A stretch of 64,000 nucleotides of DNA, taken from contig OZ023181.1 of the NCBI GenBank assembly GCA_963995505.1, forward strand, positions 14,256,221-14,320,220, given 5' to 3'. The stretch comes from Hypericum androsaemum. Its lineage: Eukaryota > Streptophyta > Magnoliopsida > Malpighiales > Hypericaceae. Below are positions 9,320 to 19,563 of this stretch, in pieces (position 1 is the stretch's first letter; each line of letters begins with the position of its first letter). The translations under genes and the position numbers were made by a program. The notes beneath the pieces were generated by a model that was not told where the DNA came from, made no database searches, and saw only the letters and a list, made by a program, of their open reading frames with translations.

Positions 9320-12012
9320 GGTTGGTCAGGGGTTTCTTGGATATCCACCTTGACGCGAGGGTGATGGATCCTCCAGTTACCGTCTAGCACCCTTGGTAGG
9401 AAGGACTTAGGTATCCTAGTGGACTGCCCCTTCTGACTCTGATCTTGCCTCTCGAGGGACTCCCTCAGGTCTCTTGGAAGACCTTGCCTCTTCCTCAGAT
9501 CTCTCGGAGGGCCTTGCCTACTGAGGGTCTCCCTCAGATCACTCGGAGGGCCTTGCCTACCGAGGGTCTCCCTCAGATCTCTTGGAGGGCCTTGCCCCCC
9601 GGGTGTCTTCTTCTGATCTTGTCTCCCGAGGGTCTCTCTCAGGTCTCTTGGAGGGCCTTGTCCCCCGGGTGTCTTCTTCTGATCTTGTCTCCCGAGGGTC
9701 TCTCTTAGGTCTCTTGGAGGGCCTTGCCTCCCGGGTGTCTTTTTCTGATCTTGTCTCCCGAGGGTCTCTCTCAGGTCTCTTGGAGGGCCTTGCCTCCCGA
9801 GGGTCAGGAGCTGATCTCGCTCCTTGATTATCTCCCTCATGTTTCTTCGAAGGCCTTGCCCCCCGAGCATTTCTCTCAGATCTCTTGGGGGTATCTTACG
9901 TTGATCTTGCTTCTCGAGGGTCTCCTTCAGATCTCCAGGAGGTGCCTTCTCTCGTCTATGATTGTCTTCCTTCTCACTTCTCCTAAGGCTGACCACTGCG
10001 ATTGGGGCTGTGAAGGAGGCTATCTGTGGTGATTCCTTTGCGAACTTCAACCGGCCGTCTCTACTTGCTTGCTGGATCTGGTTTCGAAAGACCACACAGT
10101 TTGCCGTGTTGTGAGACTTGCTGGCATGCCATTTACAGTATCTCATCACCTTCAACTCCTTCTCATCTGGGATCTTGTGACCCTTGGGTAAGGTAATCTG
10201 GCCGTTCTTGAGCAGGTTATCAAAGATTTGATCGGCCTTGGTTACATCGAATGAGTACTCTTTCCCAACCTCGTTAAGGCCCTTGGGTTGATTAGGTTGG
10301 GCACCGGGGCGAGTGAACTCATTGGCTACCGTTACCCTCTTCTGGATAAGGCTTTCGCACTCATAAGGTTTGCCCTTAGTGAGTTCAGCCACCATCTCTT
10401 CTGCCATCAGATCATCTCCCCAACTATTCTCGCTATCCAAATGATCAATCTCAAGTGTAGGGTCATAAGAGTAGGTACCCTTAGAGGAGGCAGCCCTCCT
10501 ATCCTTCTCGTTGATCAGTTGTTGAGCTGCCGTTGCCTTCTGTGCCAAATCTGAGAGGTCTCGAAACCTTTCAACCCCTAGCTTCTTGCGGAGTCGGAAG
10601 GTGAGCCTTTGCATAGCCAAGGATGCTAGGTCAGACTCTGACAAGTTGGTTGGGCACCGATTCTTCGCCTTTCGAAAGCTGATCATAAACCTCTCTACTG
10701 ACTCGCCCTCGAGTTGTTGCATGTGGGCAAAATCTGAGATGGTTATGGTCGGCTCTGCTCTGTAAAACTGATTGTGGAACTTTTGTTCCATCTCTGCCCA
10801 AGTTCGCACCGAACACGGCGGGAGGCTGATGTACCAAGAGAAGGCTGTCTTGGTTAGGGTCATTGGGAACTGGCGTAGACGGAGGGCATCCCTGGATGAG
10901 GTTTCACCACACTGGATGATGAACCGTGCCATGTGTTCCACCGTTGACCTGTTGTCTTCACCCGAGAACTGAGTGAAGTCTGGGATGCGGTATCCCCTTG
11001 GGAAAGGTTCCCCATCATAGACTTCAGGGTATGGCTTGGTAAACCTAGGGCGGGGAGTGTGCCTTGCTTCGACCCCCAAGTCCCTAAGTACTTCAGTGAC
11101 GAGGTCCCTTTGATGTGCTACCTCATACTCCCGTCGAGGTCCTTGATTATGGCCATGTTGCCTCATAGGCGATAGGTCTTCTATATCCTCGATGGGAGGA
11201 AGTTTTCGATCCGCCCTTGCTTGGGTACCCCCGTACATCAATTGCCTATTGACGGCGGGGTCAACTTCTTCTTCCTCGAACTCCACCCTTCTTTCCTGAG
11301 TATACTGATGCCAAGGAGTATCAGCAAAAACTCCTGCCTCAAAAAGAGGGTTAGTTCTGGTATTTCCTCTTTCAAGGGTGTTGCGGTTAGCATCAACCCT
11401 AGATGAATACGTCCTACTTCGGGCCGTTTGATATCGGCCTAAGTCTGTCTGGACGTTACCTGTTCTTGTTCTTGTGGCTTCAAAGTCGTTCGTCCCTTGA
11501 GTCCCCCTATTAGAGGATACCTGGAGCGACGAGTGCATGGGAGTCCTGGCCGATTGATCTCGACCGGTCACTCTTGAGGTGCCTTGGGTCTGGTTGAAGG
11601 TGTGCTCAGCGGGTAATGGGGTACAGACGGCCTTCCCCTTGTTCATGGCCTCGGAAACCTTAGTGGTTATCATAAGCACCATGGTTTGGTTGAAGTAATC
11701 AACCGCTTGGTCCTGGTGATCTATAGTCGCCTGATGGATCGATTCGTCTACGTAATTGTAGACTTTGTCGATCTTAGTAGAGAGTTGGTGGTGAGACTCA
11801 TCAGTCCGTCTCTTTGCTTCTTCAAATCGATCTCGAGTCTCCTCCCTAGCCTTCTTATGATCGATTGTCAATTGATCAAGCCTGGTGACTATGGCTTTGA
11901 GTGTCCCAGTAACATCTTGAATAGCCGGCTCCTTGAGGGGGGCCGTGTTGGCGGTATTTTTCCCGATACCCAGTTGGGTAGTAGGGAGAGCTGGCTCCTT
12001 CAGGGGAGCCAA
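9316..12012 (-). CDS. Gag polyprotein of the Tat element
   Basis: An intact 898-aa ORF starting with ATG shortly after the 5' LTR and leader. The N-terminal third is low-complexity with coiled-coil-like stretches. The middle holds the retrotransposon gag domain (ARFIIQCGE, TAFSWYISLPP, WAEMEQKFHNQFYR). A Cys/His-containing segment typical of Tat Gag follows (YCKWHASKSHNTANC, then FRNQIQ). The C-terminal 200 residues are dominated by a tandem repeat of basic-acidic units (PPRDLRETLGRQ). Gag forms the particle that packages element RNA. This is the best-preserved ORF of the element, far longer than the other reading frames. Confidence 0.9.
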   Translation of the reverse strand: MAPLKEPALPTTQLGIGKNTANTAPLKEPAIQDVTGTLKAIVTRLDQLTIDHKKAREETRDRFEEAKRRTDESHHQLSTKIDKVYNYVDESIHQATIDHQDQAVDYFNQTMVLMITTKVSEAMNKGKAVCTPLPAEHTFNQTQGTSRVTGRDQSARTPMHSSLQVSSNRGTQGTNDFEATRTRTGNVQTDLGRYQTARSRTYSSRVDANRNTLERGNTRTNPLFEAGVFADTPWHQYTQERRVEFEEEEVDPAVNRQLMYGGTQARADRKLPPIEDIEDLSPMRQHGHNQGPRREYEVAHQRDLVTEVLRDLGVEARHTPRPRFTKPYPEVYDGEPFPRGYRIPDFTQFSGEDNRSTVEHMARFIIQCGETSSRDALRLRQFPMTLTKTAFSWYISLPPCSVRTWAEMEQKFHNQFYRAEPTITISDFAHMQQLEGESVERFMISFRKAKNRCPTNLSESDLASLAMQRLTFRLRKKLGVERFRDLSDLAQKATAAQQLINEKDRRAASSKGTYSYDPTLEIDHLDSENSWGDDLMAEEMVAELTKGKPYECESLIQKRVTVANEFTRPGAQPNQPKGLNEVGKEYSFDVTKADQIFDNLLKNGQITLPKGHKIPDEKELKVMRYCKWHASKSHNTANCVVFRNQIQQASRDGRLKFAKESPQIASFTAPIAVVSLRRSEKEDNHRREKAPPGDLKETLEKQDQRKIPPRDLREMLGGQGLRRNMREIIKERDQLLTLGRQGPPRDLRETLGRQDQKKTPGRQGPPRDLRETLGRQDQKKTPGGQGPPRDLRETLGRQDQKKTPGGQGPPRDLRETLGRQGPPSDLRETLSRQGPPRDLRKRQGLPRDLRESLERQDQSQKGQSTRIPKSFLPRVLDGNWRIHHPRVKVDIQETPDQP
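9430..9830 (-). repeat. Tandem repeat inside gag (66-bp period, shorter variants)
   Basis: On the plus strand gatcttgtct recurs at 9615, 9681 and 9747, an exact 66-bp spacing that encodes a 22-aa unit (GPPRDLRETLGRQDQKKTPG plus two residues). Flanking copies are shorter versions lacking DQKKTPG. All preserve the gag frame. Confidence 0.85.
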
Positions 12013-12177
12013 GTTGGTGGAGTTCTTCCCGGTACCAGGTAGGGTAGTAGGGAGAGCCGGCTCCCTGAGGGTGCCGTGTTGGTGGTATTCTTCCCAGCGA
12101 GCTGAGAAGAGGGTGGTGCAGTGTCTCTGCCTTTGGTCATCTTGATTGGAATAGGTTAAATCGCCTTCTCAGACATC

Positions 12178-12209
12178 CTCCTAGGTCCCACCGAGCGTGC
12201 AAAAAACAA
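12178..12209 (-). other. Putative primer binding site and leader start
   Basis: Directly inside the 5' LTR (minus strand) the sequence is ttgttttttgcacgctcggtg, followed by ggacc. A T-rich spacer then a GC-rich, tRNA-end-like stretch is the layout of Tat-lineage primer sites. I cannot name the primer tRNA. Confidence 0.35.
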
Positions 12210-12412
12210 TGTTGGGATAAAAAGTGACGAGAACGTCGATCGATCTCGTGACGGCCCAGAGTGCTCGTCCCAAGGTCGGTCTAACGCCGAAAGTAACAAG
12301 GGTGGCCGAAGCCGAGACTACTACTAACCTAAACTAAGATAAAAGAGCTGAAGCTTGAGAGTAACTTGTATGTTTTGTGTGTGATGATCCCCCGCCTTGC
12401 TCCCAATGCTCT

Positions 12413-12422
12413 GTTTATATAG
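12413..12422 (-). promoter_or_regulatory. TATA box of the Tat LTR
   Basis: Minus-strand ctatataaac lies about 200 bp from the inner LTR end, at the expected U3/R junction. Transcription would start about 25-35 bp downstream, near 12385, and read into gag. Confidence 0.6.
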
Positions 12423-13049
12423 ACAAGTAAACCGCCTCAGCCTCCTATCGTCTCCTAGCCGTACTCGAAGACCTCAAGACTTATCTTTGCCAATGTTCAT
12501 CCTCATGCAACACTTATCTTCGTCTAACTTGGATTTCCGACGCTTATCCTTGCCCGACTTGAATTTCCAACATTTATCCTTGCCTGCCTTAGATTTACAA
12601 TGCTTATCCTTGCCTGACTCAGGTCTCTAATGCCCATCTCCATCCCTTCAAAACCCCAAGTATATTGAGAGTCCTAGAGTTCCTCAATTTCTTCAAGAGT
12701 CCATCTTGAATACGGTCTCTATTATCATGGACCGTCAATAACCATGGGCCGTCAATCACCCTGGGTCGACAACCGGGCTTGGCCTTCTTTGCCGGCGATC
12801 GAGCCCTCCTCCAAGCTGGCTGACAATCGTCCCCTTGATCACCGGCAGCCGACGATCGGCCTATACCCCAGCTTGCCGACGATCGAGGTCACAATGTAGC
12901 CGATGATCGAGCCCTCCTCCCGGCTTGCCGATGATCGAGGTCACCGGCAGCCGATGATCAGCCTTCACCCCAGCTTGCCGACGATCGAGGTCACAAGGGA
13001 CGTAGCCGACGATCAAGGGGTAGGTCATGCGGCCAATGATCTAACATTA

Positions 13050-13860
13050 GACAACTTCAAATAGATTTTTTGCATCCTTCTACTCCAAATTTAAAGATAC
13101 TATGAACAAGAAAGTTCTAGGCCCATGTCTTAGCTTTGCATAGCAACTTGAATCGTCTCAATCCAAGTTTGGAGTCTCCAGATATGATCATTATACCAAT
13201 GGCCGACGATCGGCCTAGAGTTGACGCTAGCCGACGATCGCCTTGTAGCCGACGATCGGCCTGTAGTCACCATCAAACCAATTTTAGGCCTTCTTCCGCT
13301 CTGAACTAGAAAACGTCACCAACTAGAAAGTTGTAGAACTACCTCTTAGCTTTCCATAGAAACTTGAATCATTGCAATACGAGGTCGGAGCCTCAAGATA
13401 AGCCAATTGTACCAATGGCCGACGATTTAGCCGACGATCGCCTTGTAGCCGACGATCGGCCTGTAGTCACCTTCAAACCAATTTTAGGCCTCCGTCCGCT
13501 CTGAACTAGAAGAAGTCACCAACTAGAAAGTTGTAGAAATACCTCTTATATTTCCATAGCAACTTGAATCATTGCAATACGAGGTTGGAGCCTCAAGATA
13601 AGCCAATTTTACCAATGGCCGACGATTTAGCCGACGATCGCCTTGTAGCCGACGATCGGCCTGCAGTCAGCTTCAAACCAATTTTATGCCATCTTCCGCT
13701 CTGAATTAGAAGAAGTCGTGAACTACAAAACTGTAGATCTACGTCTTATCTCTCCGGAGCCACCAGAATCACTTCAATTGGAGGTCTAAGTCAAAATCTA
13801 CGGGTGATCTATCAACGGTCAATAATCTAGGTTGAGCCGACGATCACCCGCTAGCTGATC
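13050..13860. repeat. ~200-bp tandem repeats in the U3 of the Tat LTR
   Basis: The marker ctgtagtcac (with small changes) occurs at 13261, 13461 and 13661, exactly 200 bp apart. Each unit holds gccgacgatcggcc, a gaaagttgtagaa-type block, a ttagctttccata-type block and aacttgaatc. A more divergent unit precedes them from about 13050. Such repeats often act as LTR enhancers; that role is inferred here. Confidence 0.8.
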
Positions 13861-13918
13861 TTGTCGACGATCGAAGCGTACTCCACCTCTTGAAGCCCCG
13901 ACTATTTTTCTTTCAACA

Positions 13919-14431
13919 GACCGAGGTCCAAAATAAAAAATCTCAAGCTTTACAAGCCGAAATTGGGTTCGATAAACTGGGTCTAGCTAAGGAGCGGCGT
14001 CGCAGTCGCGTCCCGTCAACTCCTTCAGCGACGACGCTCCCTCTTCGTTTATTTTTAGACGCTCCCGCTCCCTCATCTCCGGCCCCCACAATCCCTCGGT
14101 TTCTCTGCCCCAGTTGTGTCCTGTCGACTCTCTTAACGACGACGGTCCCTCCGGTTGACAATCTCTCGGTTTCTCTGCCGTAGGGCTTTGACGGTCCCTG
14201 TTCACTCGCTGGCTGTCTCGACGGTCTCGTTGGCTTTTCTATTTATTAATTTTTAAATTAATTTTTGTAATGGTATATTAGTCATTTTACAAGAAAAAAA
14301 GTTTGTTTATGTCAGCGAGGGACCTGAGAGTATAATAAAACCAAACATCGGGGAGTTTTTAATCAATTACAGAAATACATGGAGGCGAGCACCGAATAAA
14401 TCAAATACCAGGTGTCTGAGCATAATTTCCC
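13919..14431. mobile_element. Right part of a Mutator-like foldback element, cut by the Tat insertion
   Basis: The last ~200 bp (gtcagcgagggacctgagagtataataaaaccaaac-type segment, ending cataatttccc at 14431) parallels the right arm of the foldback at 22369-23413 in order and wording, and is followed by the same A8-T context (14432-14440). The left arm is absent because the Tat element interrupts it. The GC-rich inner part (13980-14220) has short overlapping ORFs on both strands, probably not real genes. Confidence 0.55.
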
Positions 14432-14440
14432 AAAAAAAAT

Positions 14441-16036
14441 TAGAAGTCATTTTATTTCAATATAATGTACTCAAAAGTCTTTTGGTTTCAATATAATGTA
14501 CCGAAAGGTTTTTTGGTTTAAAAAATTGAAATAGTTAGTACCTCTCACCAATTTCACTCACAAATTCAGTTAAAAATATAAAATTACAAAAATACCCTTA
14601 CATCACAATAAAACCCTAAAATTATTATTTTTTTGCGGGGAACCCCAAAATCATAATTACCCCCACCCCTAATAAAAAAAACTTATGCCATAGTTGGCTA
14701 AAAAACTCCAATGCAATATATGACGTCGGACAAGAATTTTTCAACGCCACATAAGCTAGTCATGAACTACTACTGTTCGAGCTCCATGACAGTTGGCTTA
14801 GAAAGAGTACCCACTACGACATTTAAATTTTATAAGAAAAACCATCCCTATTTCATTAAATTAGTATTAGTGTCGATTTTCTATCTGTATTTGACTCGTT
14901 GGTTGACGATCTCCTCAATTTATCTCATTATTTTTAAATATTAGTTACAATAGTTTAGATTTCTTTTTCTTAAAGAGGAGGGCGTTCTATTTTAGGTTGA
15001 GGGTTCTTCTATATAATCTTAGGGTTTTTTTTTCGTTTGATGGCTTATGGCTTGGAGTTTATTTACCGTGGGTGGAGTAATTATGATTTTAGAATTTTAA
15101 TGTGAGGTAATAATATTTTGGTACTTTCATATTGTAATCTAACTAAAATTGTAACTTAAATTAGTCAGAATGATTAATAAGTTCAAATTCTTAAAACTCA
15201 AAAATTATTAAGATAAGATATTTCAGTACATTTTTTAGAAACTTCTAAAAAAATTTCCTAGAGTTTATTGTCTCAAGCAATTGCAAACGCGTCACAGATC
15301 TACGAGTTCGAAGGTAAAGTGTGAACTTGTGAACACCTGTCAGTTGTTTTATTTCTAATGTTTATGTATATTTGTAAATATACACTCAAGGAAATTTTAC
15401 TGAATAAAAAAATGGTTATGTAAGGTTGTTATTGTTTATCGTCGGAAGCAATAGCAAACGCGTCACAGAACCATGAGTTCGAGCGTAAAGTGTGAACTGT
15501 GAACATTTGTCTACCAACCTTGTGGTACTAAAGTCCAATCAACTAATACATGATAATTCTAGTTATTGAGTTATCACACTAAACATATTATATTATTAAT
15601 TTAATCTATGTGTTATATCACAACAATAATTTTAACTTCGTGACATGCTATTTCACTAATTTGGAAAAGATGCAAAAAAAAACTATCTAATATTTAGATT
15701 TAAATACGGTGGAAAAAATATCGATGATGTCTAAAAAAGGGCCTAATAATATGCCACACGGATAAAATTAGTGATGTATTAAGACTCGCAAATAAAATTA
15801 ATGACATAACATTGATTTTGAGTTGGGTAAAACTTCTATATTCTCTTTCGGTTATTTTCTCTTGCCAAAGTGCCTTTTAACTTGGCCGAAGGCGTTGACA
15901 TCTTCAAAGAGGTTCAGTGTTTAAACTATAATATGGTGTAAAAAATTTACCTTAAAAATTTTACTTGATCAAAATTTTAGAACGATAATGTAGTTGTGTG
16001 TTTTGACATGAAAGTACATAAAAATAACGGTTTAAC
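14441..16036. other. Intergenic AT-rich sequence with old repeats, no gene seen
   Basis: There is no credible coding sequence. A 33-35 bp sequence (tttcaatataatgtac...) is tandemly doubled at about 14456-14520. Segments around 14590-14650 and 15010-15110 are weakly inverted and may be a decayed DNA transposon. A ~60-bp direct repeat is present at about 15281 and 15451 (reported separately). Confidence 0.5.
15271..15512. repeat. Pair of ~65-bp direct repeats about 170 bp apart
   Basis: The blocks aaacgcgtcacaga...gagttcgaaggtaaag and aaacgcgtcacaga...gagttcgagcgtaaag both continue with tgtgaac...gtgaaca. The flanks gtttatt/cgtc also match. The family is unknown. The gagttcga core resembles a tRNA B box, but no matching A box is evident. 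Confidence 0.55.
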
Positions 16037-16044
16037 CTAATTAT

Positions 16045-16509
16045 CAAGGTTTTCAAATACGACCCAGAGAGCGATCCGCTCTTGTCTCCGGGTCGTGTTT
16101 CAACTAGTCGGACTGGTACTTTTTTATATTAAAAAAATATTTTTATTAAAATTTTAATTACCCCTACCCCACTACCCTAGCCAAAATATCCGACCAATCC
16201 TGATTTTTTTGTTCAACCTTACGAAATTATCCTTAAAAAAAGAAAATATCCAACCAAACAAGATTTTTCTCTTTTTATTAAGGTTTGGTAGATTTTTTTG
16301 TCTTTTTTCTTGGTCAAAATATTTGACCAACCGTAATTTTTTGGTTCAACCTTACGAACCAGAAAATACAGGATAAAAAATTTGGTCAAACCATCCGATC
16401 CGACCATTATTTGGGCGGTTGGTAAGGTTGGTAATTTTTTGGCCAAACTCGGTAAACTCTCCTAACTGAATCGTAGTCCGACTAGTCGGACAGTATATTT
16501 AAAAACCTG
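16045..16509. mobile_element. hAT-like MITE with 8-bp target duplication CTAATTAT
   Basis: The ends are inverted (caaggttttcaaatac at left; the right end read backwards is caggtttttaaatata), and the 465-bp element is flanked by perfect ctaattat at 16037-16044 and 16510-16517. An 8-bp duplication is typical of hAT transposons. It has no transposase. The body contains gtcggac motifs shared with the element at 55897-56453. Confidence 0.78.
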
Positions 16510-16600
16510 CTAATTATAATCGTTATTAAAAACTAATCAAAATAGTGTACATTAGGACCATTAAAATTGAAATAGTAACAAATGATATCCCCTAAAAAAA

Positions 16601-17929
16601 GGAAAAAGTCTATTTTAGTACCCTGTGGTATTGTCAAAAAGTACTTTAGTATCCTGTGGTAAAAAATACATCAATCGAGTCAAACCACACTCAATTAACA
16701 TCACTTAGGTCCACGGGCAGCTGCCCGGACTTACCCCGACCTGCCCGAAACCTGCCTGGTCTACACGTCATCAAAAATTTGATGATGTGGCATCTTTCCA
16801 CCCTCTCCTCTCTCTCCCTCTTCTCCCTCTTTCTCTCTCCTCTCCCTCTCTTCAACTTCTCCTCTCTACCGCCACGAAGGAGTTGGCTGCCACACCCTTG
16901 ACGACGCCGTAACTACTCACCCGACAACAAAATCACAAAATCAATTAACATACAACTCAAAATCCTGACCAGTAAGCTAACTTAAGAGAATGAGAGAGAG
17001 AGAGAGAGAGAGAGAGCAAACAAACCTCGTGACGGTGGAGATGTGTTGTCAGACGTCGAAGCCCCGATCGACCTCGAAAGGCACAAGTATCAATAGACTA
17101 GCTACCAACTCGTAGTGCTCACTGACCAAGTGCTTCGTTCGGACATGTGATAAAGGGATCATACGAGGGGAGGACAGGTTCCTCTACGTGTTGGGTCGGT
17201 GCTCGAACGTTATAACGAAGCCGAATGGCAACAGAGAGGTGTACCCGTATTATATCGAGACAGTCGCTCATATCATGTGTCGTAACTATATCAGAGGAGG
17301 CTGCCTCGTCGCGTTCGAGACCCACGACGGGGTGATTGCCGTCGTGGCAGAGCTAGAGAGGAAGGAGGAACAAGCCGACGCGTTGAAGGCGATATGCGAG
17401 AGGTCAGGTTGGTGATTCTTGTGAAGGGCGGGAGCGTGCCCAAAATGACATCGGGGAAGGTCATGATGTGGGCGGCTAAGGGTATGCTGGAGAGGGGAGA
17501 GTTGGCGGCGGTTATGGAGGTCAGGTTTGGGGTCACCGCTAGCGTCGGGGATGACGACGAAGCGACGCCATTTTGGAGGAGGAGGAGGAAGGTGGTGGTC
17601 GGTAGAGATTTTGATCAAGTGGTCGGTATCTTGGTTTGGGTAAAATTTCACTTTTTTCCTGGGAGGAGGAGGAGGAGGAGGAGGAGGAAGAAGAAGAGAA
17701 GGGGAGGGAGAGGGAGAGGGAGGAAAGATGCCACATCATCAGATTTTTGATGACGTGGAGGGTCTAGTTGGTTGCGCAGGTTTCGGACAGGTCGGGGTAA
17801 GTCCGGGCAGCTGTACGTGGACCTAAGTGATGTTAATTGAGTGTGGTTTGACTTGATTGATGAATTTTTTCCACAGGGTACTAAAGTAATTTTTGACGAT
17901 ACTACAAAGTACTAAAATAGACTTTTCCC
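16601..17929. mobile_element. Long-TIR foldback (Mutator-like, Pack-type) element
   Basis: The two ends are ~220-bp inverted repeats: the left arm (ggaaaaagtctattttagtac..., aagtcctgtggt-type segment, gtccacgggcagctgcccgg, atgatgtggcatctttcc) reappears reversed at 17710-17929. Both sides have an A-run (16594-16600 and 17930-17936). Beyond these, a nearly identical 18-bp sequence flanks each side (16571-16588, 17935-17952). There is no transposase, but a piece of a host-type gene sits inside (17128-17535). Long TIRs plus captured gene pieces are typical of Pack-MULEs. Confidence 0.75.
17128..17535 (+). pseudogene. Captured C-terminal domain of an adenylate-forming (ANL) enzyme
   Basis: Plus-strand translation gives FVRTCDKGII then LYVLGRCSNVI and NGNREVYPYYIE, matching the A8 region (RTGD...GR.KD.I...P..IE) of AMP-forming acyl ligases, with Cys replacing the Gly of RTGD. 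After a frame change near 17394-17415 it continues VILVKGGSVPKMTSGKV, containing the A10 motif PK-TSGK with the catalytic Lys. Only this C-terminal lid domain is present, so it cannot be an enzyme by itself. Context (inside the foldback at 16601-17929) indicates transduplication of a host gene piece. The nearest relatives are likely plant fatty-acyl-AMP-ligase-like proteins, but I am not sure. Confidence 0.65.
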
Positions 17930-17952
17930 AAAAAAATAGTAACAAAAGATAT

Positions 17953-18911
17953 AATATTCAAACTACGAAAACAGATGAATATAATTTAATATAAAACAGG
18001 TTTTTTACTTAAATTTACAATTCACAAAGGTTGAGCTAAGTCATACGTGTCACAAGCTTGAACCGCAAACACACGCAATGATTGAATATGGAGCCACCAC
18101 CACATCAGCTAATTTGGGCAGCAACCCGCTCCCCCGCTGAATCAACGTTTGATAGTTTACTTCATCAAACCAAAGAGAAAACCATTAATAAACATCAAAA
18201 CACATTCTTAGGAAAGTAATTACCTTAAGAAATTAGTAGGAACCGAAGATTGCTGGAGAAATAAATGAGATTTCCAAATATAACAAAAAGCGTCATCGCT
18301 CTGATGCAGAAATTTTAGTCCCTTATTCCAAATAAATAAGGATTTTCAAATATGGAGCCGCCACCACCCAGCTAATAAAATTCAACGATATTTTCTACAT
18401 TTGTTAGGCATAATCCAATTTTTTTTAAATGGTCAATTTTTTATCGCTTGAATTTTCGTAAAATAAATATTATTAAATTTTATGATATATATAATCTACA
18501 TATTGTGATATTTCTACTGCATGTTAAAATAAGATTGTGATCATTAAACTCGTTAAAACTCTACCACAGCAAAAATGAAACATCATAAAAAAATGTCAAC
18601 AAATTACATCTCTTTCCGTCAGATTTGAACATATCGGAATGATCATCGAAACTGTGGCTCTATTTCCTCGAAAAAATGTGCAGCAACTTGGGAGAGGACA
18701 CGATTATGAGTGGATGGTTAAAATAGTGGTTGCACCATCCAGGACGTAATTTCTTATGAAATGATTGGAGGGACCTAAAATTAAAATAAACCCCACCCGC
18801 CACTTTTCAATTTCCAATTTCCACGATAAGCTCGAAGGGGTTTTTATTAAAAAAGAATAACTAAAATAAATAAATAAAATTTAACATGAAGGGAGCGGAC
18901 TTGGGCGTCAG
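17953..18911. other. Intergenic upstream region of the 170-aa gene
   Basis: AT-rich, with no coding sequence seen. The phrase aatatggagcc-ccaccac-cagctaat occurs twice (about 18087 and 18352), suggesting a small old duplication. The proximal promoter lies at its right end. Confidence 0.5.
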
Positions 18912-18918
18912 TATAAAT
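18912..18918 (+). promoter_or_regulatory. TATA box of the 170-aa gene
   Basis: tataaat is followed about 30 bp later by a pyrimidine/GA-rich leader (ctctcagtagagagagaatc...). This places the likely start of transcription near 18945, about 735 bp upstream of the start codon. Confidence 0.5.
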
Positions 18919-19563
18919 CTACAAGAAGACAATCCTTCTGTCAGTTGGCTCTCAGTAGAGAGAGAATCTAGAGAGAGGAAGTGAAACCCATTGGGGAGAG
19001 GGAAAGAGAGAGAAACAGGGGAGGGAGTGGATCTGATGGAGGTTGGGCAAAGTGCCTAAAGTTTCCTCCTTTTTTTTCTTCCCGTAGGTAGAACTAAAGT
19101 TTCCATTTTTTCTGGCGGGGGGAAGGGAATTCTGAACTTAGCTGCCTGGTTCGGGAATTTGCTTTGAGAAAAAAAAAACTTTTCTTTTGGACTAAAACTT
19201 ATTTTGGAAGAATAAAGGTGGAATTTTTGGGCATTTTAATGGATGGATTTTTCTGGGAAGTGACAAAGTTTTGAGCTTTTTGGGCTCCTGGAGCTTTACC
19301 CAGTTGTGGCTAAATTTTGTTCTAATGAAAAGGAAGGTGGGTGGGGGGGCTTTTTGAGGCTTAGCGGCTAGTTCTTTTCTTAAATCAATTAGTTTCCTTT
19401 GAAATTAGCAAGGAGGAGGACTCTTGTTTACTTGTTCCTGTTTTAGAAGGACCCATTAATTGTGGGAACTTGTTGGAGTTGGTATCTATTGGGATTATTA
19501 TTCTTTTAAGACTTCTTCTTCTTCAAGTTTTGTGCTTGGTGGTGTGATTGGGCAAGTGAGATT

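Larger units (their letters stand above)
1..13918 (-). mobile_element. Tat-lineage Ty3/gypsy LTR retrotransposon (3' LTR outside window)
   Basis: A long Ty3 element read on the minus strand. From right to left it has the 5' LTR (12210-13918), leader, gag, a linker ORF, protease, RT, a first (Ty3-type) RNase H, a second (archaeal-type) RNase H and integrase. An antisense plant mobile domain gene fills the space before the 3' LTR, which is not in the window. The dual RNase H and an extra ORF between pol and the 3' LTR are known hallmarks of the Tat lineage (Ogre/Retand relatives). Pol has several in-frame stops, so the copy is probably not autonomous now. The five bases after the 5' LTR (13919-13923, gaccg) should recur beyond the other LTR as the target duplication. 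It landed inside an older foldback element (13919-14431). Confidence 0.9.
12210..13918 (-). repeat. 5' LTR of the Tat element
   Basis: The plus strand begins tgttggg and ends tcaaca, giving TGTTG...CAACA-type ends. The 1709-bp LTR is supported by a minus-strand TATA box (ctatataaac, 12413-12422), the gag ORF starting 198 bp inside it, and similarity at its inner end (cgtcccaaggtcggtctaac, 12267-12286) to the solo LTR at 57142. U3 contains many near-palindromic cgatcg-type motifs and ~200-bp tandem repeats. The right end borders gaccg, the presumed target duplication. Confidence 0.82.

Noticed and set aside
9445..10032. Plus-strand ORFs rich in Gly, Leu and Pro opposite gag
   Set aside because: They are reverse frames of the 66-bp gag repeat.
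13890..14205. Overlapping ORFs of 70-97 codons on both strands in the GC-rich foldback remnant
   Set aside because: Repetitive Arg/Pro/Ser composition, no domains, and location inside a non-autonomous transposon.
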